From NCBI RefSeq assembly GCF_000373485.1, contig NZ_KB891585.1, positions 421,860-485,859 of the forward strand: a stretch of DNA of 64,000 nt. Direction: 5' to 3'. This document shows, piece by piece, positions 58,232 through 64,000 of this stretch (the stretch's first letter is position 1; every line of letters begins with the position of its first letter). The DNA comes from Dasania marina DSM 21967 (GTDB lineage: Bacteria; Pseudomonadota; Gammaproteobacteria; Pseudomonadales; Dasaniaceae). Below the pieces are notes generated by a model. That model was not told where the DNA came from. It saw nothing but the letters and a program-made list of their open reading frames with translations, and searched no databases. The position numbers and the translations under genes were made by a program.

Positions 58232-59404
58232 TTACTTTAAAACGCGGACGGTGATGACGCCTTCGACGTCTAAGATTTTTTTCAGCACCTCGTCGCTAGG
58301 CACCTGCGCCACATCAATTAAGTTGTAGGCTATATCGTCTCGACTCTTATTAATCATATCCACCACGTTAATATCCTCATCCGCCAATAGGCTGAGGATA
58401 GTACCTAGCATCTTGGGAACGTTGCGGTTGGCAATAGCCAAACGCGGGGAGTCCGCTCTTTCCATAGCAATGCTGGGAAAGTTAACGGAATTTTTAATAT
58501 TACCGTTTTCGATAAAGTCTTTAATTTGATCTGCTGCCATTACCGCACAGTTATCTTCTGCTTCATCAGTCGATGCGCCTATGTGTGGCGTTAAGATCGT
58601 ATTGGGCACACCAATCAAGCCGGGCTCGGGGAAGTCGGCAATATACTGGCCTAAATCACCATCGTTTAATGCACTGATAACCGCGGCTGTATCAACAATC
58701 TCAGCACGAGCAAAGTTTAATAAACGCAGGTCTTTTTTACAGCTGGCCAATAGCTCACGGTTAATTAAACCGCGAGTAGCGTCTAATACCGGTAAATGCA
58801 GGGTAATATAGTCACACTTTGAAAACAGGCTGTTGAGGTTTTCTATACGCTCAACACTGCTAGGTAAGCGCCAAGCTGACGCTACCGACAATGCAGGGTC
58901 ATAACCTTTAACCCTCATGCCCAGCTCTAAAGCTGCATCAGCAACCATCGAACCTATCGCGCCTAGACCCACAACACCCAGGGTTTTACCGGCTAATTCG
59001 TTACCTTTATAATTCTTTTTCTCTTTTTCCAACAAGGCGTTCATTTCAGCCTTATCCGTCATATCCTTTAGCGTGTCTACGTACTGCACACCCTGTAAAA
59101 TTCCACGAGAACCCAAGCAGAGAGCAGCAATAATTAATTCTTTAACCGCGTTAGCGTTGGCACCAGGGGTGTTGAATACAGGAATACCACGTTCAGTACA
59201 GGCGTCAACGGGAATGTTGTTAACACCGGCACCAGCTCTGGCAATGCCCAATACTGATTCAGCAATGTCTTGGGACTGAAGTTTGTGGCTGCGTAATAAA
59301 ATCGCTTCAGGATGAGTGAACTCACTGGCAATTTCATAGTGCTCGCGGGGTAGTCTTTCCAAACCTACTACTGAAATTTGGTTTAGGGTTAATATTTTAT
59401 GCAC
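58232..59404 (-). CDS. serA: D-3-phosphoglycerate dehydrogenase
   Basis: SerA starts serine synthesis by oxidising 3-phosphoglycerate. The 390 residues form a D-2-hydroxyacid dehydrogenase: ARAGAGVNNIPVDAC near 54, the NAD-binding GVVGLGAIGSMVADAA near 144, and catalytic LTPHIGASTDEAEDN near 272. A C-terminal ACT domain (about 320-390, MLGTILSLLADEDINVVDMINKSRD split) is the serine sensor in this family. It is the shorter form with one ACT domain and no intervening domain. It follows ppiD by 33 bp. Confidence 0.95.
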   Translation of the reverse strand: MHKILTLNQISVVGLERLPREHYEIASEFTHPEAILLRSHKLQSQDIAESVLGIARAGAGVNNIPVDACTERGIPVFNTPGANANAVKELIIAALCLGSRGILQGVQYVDTLKDMTDKAEMNALLEKEKKNYKGNELAGKTLGVVGLGAIGSMVADAALELGMRVKGYDPALSVASAWRLPSSVERIENLNSLFSKCDYITLHLPVLDATRGLINRELLASCKKDLRLLNFARAEIVDTAAVISALNDGDLGQYIADFPEPGLIGVPNTILTPHIGASTDEAEDNCAVMAADQIKDFIENGNIKNSVNFPSIAMERADSPRLAIANRNVPKMLGTILSLLADEDINVVDMINKSRDDIAYNLIDVAQVPSDEVLKKILDVEGVITVRVLK

Positions 59405-59437
59405 GATGTACTCCTAGATTACAAAAAAACGGTGCCA

Positions 59438-61324
59438 TTACAGTATCGTAATGTCGGCGCTAGCTTTGATAGCCTGCTGGTAAGCTTCTAGGCTTTGGGT
59501 ACTACTAGCGCTGTATAACTGGGCTTCAATAGCCTGCTGTTCGCCTACACTTAAATCGCTGATGTTGCCTTCAACAACTTTCGTTAAACCAGCAATCACC
59601 ACATCGCCATTACGTAAACTATGAATGGCATGGGTGACCGTGGTGGCAGGTTTGGGCTTGACCATGGCAAATATTGCAGTGCTCAGCTCACGGCTGGCCT
59701 TGCTAGTAATACGGCTCACGTCCTGCTCAGCATTAACGGTATATTTATTACCAGCCTGTAAATCGGCAAAACTGCTTTCGCCGCTACGTAGCGCAACCAA
59801 TAATTGTTCGGCCTCCACTTTGAGGCGTTCGGCGGCCTTGGCTTTTTTAAGATTGAGGGCAATTTGCTCGCTAACCTCGGCAAACGGCTTGGCCTCTGCG
59901 GGCTTGTGCTCCAATACCCGCACCACGATATAGTGGTCGGCGGCTAACTCAAGCACCGCACTGTTATTGCCTTCTTTTAACACTTCATCGCTAAAGGCGG
60001 CTTTAATGACGCGTGGCTTACTGAGTACACCAGCCTTATCGCTGCGCCCCAGCCAATCAGACTGCTGCACCGTAAGATCAAGATCTTTGGCCGGGCCTTT
60101 CAGATCAGCGGAGTTAAAGACTAAATCACGTAACTGCTCCACCCGGTTAACGAACTCGGATTCAGATTGTTCTAATGCTAAGCGCTGTTTAATCGCAAGC
60201 TTGCGATCATCGTAGCTGGGTTGCTCAACGGTTTTAATATCGGTAACCAGTATTAAGTGTACACCCGCCTCTGTTACCACAGGCTCAGATACTACCCCCT
60301 GCTCGGCGCTAAACAGCACCTGTTCAAAGGCTGCGGGGAATGCGCCACCACTGCTATAACCGAGGTCGCCGCCGACAAAGGCTGAACCGGTATCTTCAGA
60401 GTGTTGCTCGGCAATGCTAGCAAAGTCTTCGCCGGCTGCAATTTTAGCTTTTAGCTCAACTGCTAGAGCTTTAGTATCAGCTTCATTACGCTGCTCGTTA
60501 ATCTCTAATAAGATATGCGACGCTTTGCGCTCTTCAGAACCATTAAAGTCGGCCATTTCCAACTCGTAGGCGGTTTTGATCTGCGCTTCCTCTACCGGCT
60601 GCACAAAGTCGCTTTGTTTCACTTCTACATAAGCCAACTTAAGCTTGGGTTCGCGCTGGTAACGTTGGATATTGTCTTGGTAATAGCTGTTTAATTCTTC
60701 GTCGCTAAGCTCAACGGCAGAAAGCTGCTCGCTGATAGCGAGGGTTATATAGTCAAAGCTACGCTTTTGGCCCACGATGCTAGCGGTGTAATTTAACGCT
60801 TGCTGAGTCACAAAGTCTGAGCCGGCTATGCCGCTGGACAGTTGGCGAATAATGACATCATTACGCAATAGCTGTTTAAAATAACTCATGCTATAGCCAT
60901 TGCTGCGTAACACATTTTCATAGAGTTGCGGAGAGAATTTACCGTCTTGCTGAAACTGCGGCATATTGACGATTAGTTGATCTATTGCGGCAGGTGCTGC
61001 CGTGATACCCAGTTCAGCGGCTTTTTGTAGCAACAGTTTTTGTTGAATTAACTGCTCCATCGCCGACTGCTTAATAAGTTCATCGTTAAGCATGCTAGGG
61101 TCGGCATTTTCACCCATAGACTCCAATAGGCGTCTTTGTTGCACACGTACGGCCTGCTCCAGCTCTATTACGGATAGCTCTTCACCGTTGATCTCTGCTG
61201 CAGCATTACTGCCGCTATTACCCAGCAAGCTCTCTACGCCTGCCGCTGCAAAAATGACCACGATCAGGCTCACTATTATTTTGGCAACAATGCCCTGTGA
61301 GTTATCACGAATATTCTGAAGCAT
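59438..61324 (-). CDS. ppiD: Peptidyl-prolyl isomerase/chaperone PpiD
   Basis: PpiD is anchored to the inner membrane and helps proteins emerging from the Sec translocon in the periplasm. The 628 residues start with an anchor helix (IVAKIIVSLIVVIFAAAGVE). A SurA-like N-domain follows with LINDELIKQ-type and AAELGITAAPAAID segments, then one parvulin domain at about 262-355 (KASHILLEI, GGDLGYSSGGAFPAAFE, EAGVHLILV) and a helical C-terminal part. The lon-hupB-ppiD order is the classical one. Confidence 0.96.
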   Translation of the reverse strand: MLQNIRDNSQGIVAKIIVSLIVVIFAAAGVESLLGNSGSNAAAEINGEELSVIELEQAVRVQQRRLLESMGENADPSMLNDELIKQSAMEQLIQQKLLLQKAAELGITAAPAAIDQLIVNMPQFQQDGKFSPQLYENVLRSNGYSMSYFKQLLRNDVIIRQLSSGIAGSDFVTQQALNYTASIVGQKRSFDYITLAISEQLSAVELSDEELNSYYQDNIQRYQREPKLKLAYVEVKQSDFVQPVEEAQIKTAYELEMADFNGSEERKASHILLEINEQRNEADTKALAVELKAKIAAGEDFASIAEQHSEDTGSAFVGGDLGYSSGGAFPAAFEQVLFSAEQGVVSEPVVTEAGVHLILVTDIKTVEQPSYDDRKLAIKQRLALEQSESEFVNRVEQLRDLVFNSADLKGPAKDLDLTVQQSDWLGRSDKAGVLSKPRVIKAAFSDEVLKEGNNSAVLELAADHYIVVRVLEHKPAEAKPFAEVSEQIALNLKKAKAAERLKVEAEQLLVALRSGESSFADLQAGNKYTVNAEQDVSRITSKASRELSTAIFAMVKPKPATTVTHAIHSLRNGDVVIAGLTKVVEGNISDLSVGEQQAIEAQLYSASSTQSLEAYQQAIKASADITIL

Positions 61325-61352
61325 GTAACACTATTCCATATTAATCTGCGTT

Positions 61353-61385
61353 AAATAAAAAAAGCGCACCATGGTGATGCGCTTT
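61353..61385 (-). terminator. Rho-independent terminator of hupB
   Basis: On the minus strand, AAAGCGCA and TGCGCTTT pair across 9 nt and are followed by TTTTTATTT. It lies about 70 bp after the hupB stop and before ppiD. Confidence 0.88.
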
Positions 61386-61452
61386 CCATATTGTTTAACC
61401 AACAATTACTGCCATTGCTATAGCACGCATGCTTTAACGACAGGGCTGTTAA

Positions 61453-61725
61453 TTAATTGACGGCGTCCTTAAGAGCTTTACCCGCTTTAAAGCCTGGTAT
61501 TTTAGCCGCTTTAATTTGGATAGGCTCACCTGTTTGTGGATTGCGGCCCGTACGTGCAGCACGATCTTTAACAGAGAAAGTACCAAAACCTACCAGTACT
61601 ACTTGGTCTTCTTCTTTCAAAGCATTAGTAATAGCTTCTACTGTTGCATCTAAGGCGCGACCTGCAGCAGCTTTAGGAAGATCAGCTGACGCTGCGATGG
61701 CTTCTATTAATTCTGATTTATTCAC
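61453..61725 (-). CDS. hupB: DNA-binding protein HU-beta
   Basis: The 90-residue nucleoid protein starts [16 protein letters not shown] and has [22 protein letters not shown], read in two parts, the DNA-grasping arm, ending [15 protein letters not shown]. It bends DNA and shapes the nucleoid. It lies between lon and ppiD with its own promoter and terminator. Confidence 0.98.
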   Translation of the reverse strand: MNKSELIEAIAASADLPKAAAGRALDATVEAITNALKEEDQVVLVGFGTFSVKDRAARTGRNPQTGEPIQIKAAKIPGFKAGKALKDAVN

Positions 61726-61806
61726 ACTTATACCCCTTCTTAGTATTCTTTGTCTATTCCGATTATTATGTCTGAAATATCGTTGATTGCCTTAGCAAGG
61801 GGGCAA

Positions 61807-61836
61807 TTTATACCAATTGCCTGATACCCACGTCAA
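61807..61836 (-). promoter_or_regulatory. Sigma-70 promoter of hupB
   Basis: On the minus strand, TTGACG (61836-61831) and TATAAA (61812-61807) are separated by 18 bp, about 80 bp before the hupB ATG. Confidence 0.72.
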
Positions 61837-61851
61837 GGCTACATCTCAGGT

Positions 61852-64000
61852 TTAATGCGCCTTTGGGCGATTTTTTTCTTTATTGCCGTTTTTTTCATCA
61901 CTAGATGCATCCGCAGCAAATTTTTTGCTCATATATTGATCATCTGTTAAGGCCACCGGCGCGCGCTCTAAAGCGATATCCAAGACCTCATCTATCCATT
62001 TTACCGGCTTAATATCGAGATCCGCTTTGATATTATCAGGTATTTCCTTTAAATCACGGCTATTTTCATCGGGAATAATAACCGTTTTAATGCCGCCACG
62101 GTGAGCCGCTAACAGCTTTTCTTTTAAGCCACCGATGGGTAAAACTTGCCCGCGCAAGGTGATCTCGCCAGTCATCGCTACGGAAGACTTAACCGCTATA
62201 CCGGTTATCACCGATACCAACGCCGTACACATACCTACACCTGCGCTGGGACCATCTTTAGGCGTAGCACCTTCAGGTACATGAATATGTATATCGTGGG
62301 TGTCGTGATACTCGGCGGTAATACCTAGCGATTGCGAGCGACTGCGCACTACTGTCATAGCTGCCTGTATAGACTCCTGCATCACATCACCCAGCGAGCC
62401 CGTTTTAACCTGACGGCCCTTACCTAGCACTGAAGCCGCTTCTATAGTGAGCAATTCACCGCCCACAGAAGTCCATGCCAAACCGGTAACCTGGCCTACT
62501 TGATTGGCCTCTTCGGCCTTGCCGTAGCTGAATTTGCGCACACCGCTGTATTGCTCTAGCTCGTCTGGCCCTATGGTTAATGGCGGTTTTTGCTCATTAA
62601 GTGCGTAGGCCTTAACCACCTTACGACAGAGCTTAGCGATTTCGCGCTCCAGCCCCCGCACCCCTGCTTCACGAGTGTAATAGCGCACTAAATCTCTTAA
62701 TGCTGGCATGGTTATATCCAGCTCAGTATCTTTCAAACCATTATTTTTCATTTGTTTGGGCTTGAGGTAGCGCTCGGCTATATTGACCTTTTCGTCTTCG
62801 GTGTAGCCCGGTATACGTATCACTTCCATACGGTCTAACAGCGGGCCAGGGATATTCATGGAGTTAGCGGTACAGATAAACATCACATCGGAGAGATCGT
62901 AATCTACCTCTAAATAGTGATCATTAAAGCTATAATTTTGCTCGGGATCTAACACTTCGAGTAAGGCCGAGGCCGGATCGCCGCGGTTATCCATACCCAT
63001 TTTGTCAATTTCATCCAATAAAAATAAAGGATTTTTAACGCCGACTTTCGCCAGCTTTTGCACGATTTTTCCCGGCAGTGAGCCTATATAGGTACGACGA
63101 TGGCCGCGTATCTCAGACTCATCGCGCACGCCACCTAGGGCCATGCGCACAAACTTACGATTGGTGGACCTGGCGATAGACTCACCCAATGAGGTTTTAC
63201 CCACACCTGGAGGACCCACTAAACACAGCACCGGGCCTTTAAGTTTTTTGACGCGTTTTTGCACCGCCAAATGCTCAAGTATGCGTTCTTTTACCTCTTC
63301 TAGACCGTAGTGATCCTTAGCCAATATTTTTTCAGCACGTTTTAAATCGTGCTTAACCACGGTGCGTTTCTTCCAAGGTACGCTAATCATCCAATCCAAA
63401 TAACTGCGCACTACCGAGGCTTCCGCCGACATCGGCGACATCATTTTGAGTTTATTGAGCTCAGAATAGGCCTTTTCTTCGGCCTCTTTGCTCATGCCGC
63501 ACTCTTTAATTTTAAGCTCTAAGTCTTCCATTTCGTTGGGGGCGTCATCCATATCCCCCAACTCTTTTTGAATGGCTTTCATTTGCTCATTCAAATAATA
63601 TTCGCGCTGACTTTTTTCCATTTGTTTTTTAACGCGACCACGTATGCGTTTTTCAACCTGGAATAAATCAACTTCGGCCTCCATCAACCCCATAAGGTGA
63701 TCTAAGCGCTCGCGCACATCGACAATTTCTAATATGGCTTGCTTTTGTTCGACTTCCAGTGACATATGCGCCGCCATGGTATCGGCTAAGCGACCAGGGT
63801 CATCTATGCCCGCCAAGGAGGTCAGCACTTCGGAAGGCACTTTTTTACTGAGGTTAACGTACTTATCAAACTGATCCATGGTGGTTTTAACCAACGCATT
63901 AGCTTCAGTTTCTTTGATTTTTTCCGGCAACTGCGGCTGCATACTGGCGGTAAAAAAGCCCTGCTCAGCACTGACTGTCTCGATTAGCGTGCGCTGGCCG
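61852..64000 (-). CDS. lon: ATP-dependent protease Lon (partial, 5' end beyond window)
   Basis: The frame remains open from the right edge (reading GQRTLIETVSAEQGFFTAS before the first internal Met at 63942), so the N-terminal substrate domain begins outside. Seen are part of the N-domain and coiled region, the AAA+ module (LCLVGPPGVGKTSLGES, PLFLLDEIDKMG) and the protease domain. The catalytic Ser is in PKDGPSAGVGM and the Lys in GGLKEKLLAAHRGG. The C-terminus ends with a polar Lys/Asn tail (DEKNGNKEKNRPKAH). Lon degrades misfolded and regulatory proteins in the cytoplasm. Confidence 0.98.
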   Translation of the reverse strand, partial: GQRTLIETVSAEQGFFTASMQPQLPEKIKETEANALVKTTMDQFDKYVNLSKKVPSEVLTSLAGIDDPGRLADTMAAHMSLEVEQKQAILEIVDVRERLDHLMGLMEAEVDLFQVEKRIRGRVKKQMEKSQREYYLNEQMKAIQKELGDMDDAPNEMEDLELKIKECGMSKEAEEKAYSELNKLKMMSPMSAEASVVRSYLDWMISVPWKKRTVVKHDLKRAEKILAKDHYGLEEVKERILEHLAVQKRVKKLKGPVLCLVGPPGVGKTSLGESIARSTNRKFVRMALGGVRDESEIRGHRRTYIGSLPGKIVQKLAKVGVKNPLFLLDEIDKMGMDNRGDPASALLEVLDPEQNYSFNDHYLEVDYDLSDVMFICTANSMNIPGPLLDRMEVIRIPGYTEDEKVNIAERYLKPKQMKNNGLKDTELDITMPALRDLVRYYTREAGVRGLEREIAKLCRKVVKAYALNEQKPPLTIGPDELEQYSGVRKFSYGKAEEANQVGQVTGLAWTSVGGELLTIEAASVLGKGRQVKTGSLGDVMQESIQAAMTVVRSRSQSLGITAEYHDTHDIHIHVPEGATPKDGPSAGVGMCTALVSVITGIAVKSSVAMTGEITLRGQVLPIGGLKEKLLAAHRGGIKTVIIPDENSRDLKEIPDNIKADLDIKPVKWIDEVLDIALERAPVALTDDQYMSKKFAADASSDEKNGNKEKNRPKAH

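Noticed and set aside
59405..59437. Riboswitch or leader before serA
   Set aside because: Only 33 bp separate ppiD and serA, too short for a structured leader.

Overview
The window looks like a chromosomal segment of a free-living, probably marine gammaproteobacterium. I infer this from complete LolCDE, Kdo/lipid A (kdsB, lpxK, msbA), Na+-NQR and LexA/SOS loci, moderate GC, and a gene order from pgsA to lexA that, from memory, matches the Pseudomonas core order in many places. A Cellvibrionales/Spongiibacteraceae-type host is my best guess, not something the sequence proves.

Left part (1-8.1 kb): an aromatic catabolism island. On the minus strand, in transcription order, lie 4-oxalomesaconate tautomerase (galD/ligU type), 2-pyrone-4,6-dicarboxylate hydrolase (ligI type), CHA aldolase (galC/ligK type), 4-oxalomesaconate hydratase (ligJ type) and the start of pobA. 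Together they take 4-hydroxybenzoate to protocatechuate and then run the lower half of the protocatechuate 4,5-cleavage pathway to pyruvate and oxaloacetate. The ring-cleavage dioxygenase (ligAB) and CHMS dehydrogenase (ligC) are not here and probably lie left of the window. Divergently transcribed are an unusual LysR-type regulator with two N-terminal helix-turn-helix domains and a PobR/PobC-like AraC regulator. Next come a DUF1932-type NAD(P)-binding dehydrogenase and, divergent from it, a TonB-dependent receptor (8.5-10.8 kb). A 36-bp element with one mismatch occurs in both divergent promoter regions (4835-4870 and, inverted, 8192-8227). It ties the receptor and dehydrogenase to the catabolic operon and is the most interesting unexplained signal in the window.

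Middle accessory part (10.8-18 kb): repeat-rich intergenic DNA, a lipoprotein YtcJ-like amidohydrolase, small lipoproteins, a thioredoxin-fold peroxiredoxin-like protein, a decayed pirin pseudogene, a CBS-domain protein and several gene-free stretches.

Right part (18-64 kb): dense housekeeping genes. tRNA-Gly/Cys/Leu follow pgsA-uvrC; then alkB-like, murB, a low-molecular-weight phosphatase, kdsB, lpxK, msbA, exbDB and comEC; then lolCDE, a PilZ protein, nqrABCDEF-apbE-nqrM, slipin-NfeD and an M20 peptidase. A RelBE/StbDE-type toxin-antitoxin pair sits between two nearly identical 31-bp repeats. After it come gap (long form), mfd, csiV, MTI phosphorylase, an MscS channel, lexA with two SOS boxes, serA, ppiD, hupB and lon (cut by the right edge).

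Palindromic intergenic repeats of several families (near 1.8, 2.0, 11.1-11.4, 35.3, 46.8 and 47.5 kb) recur through the window.
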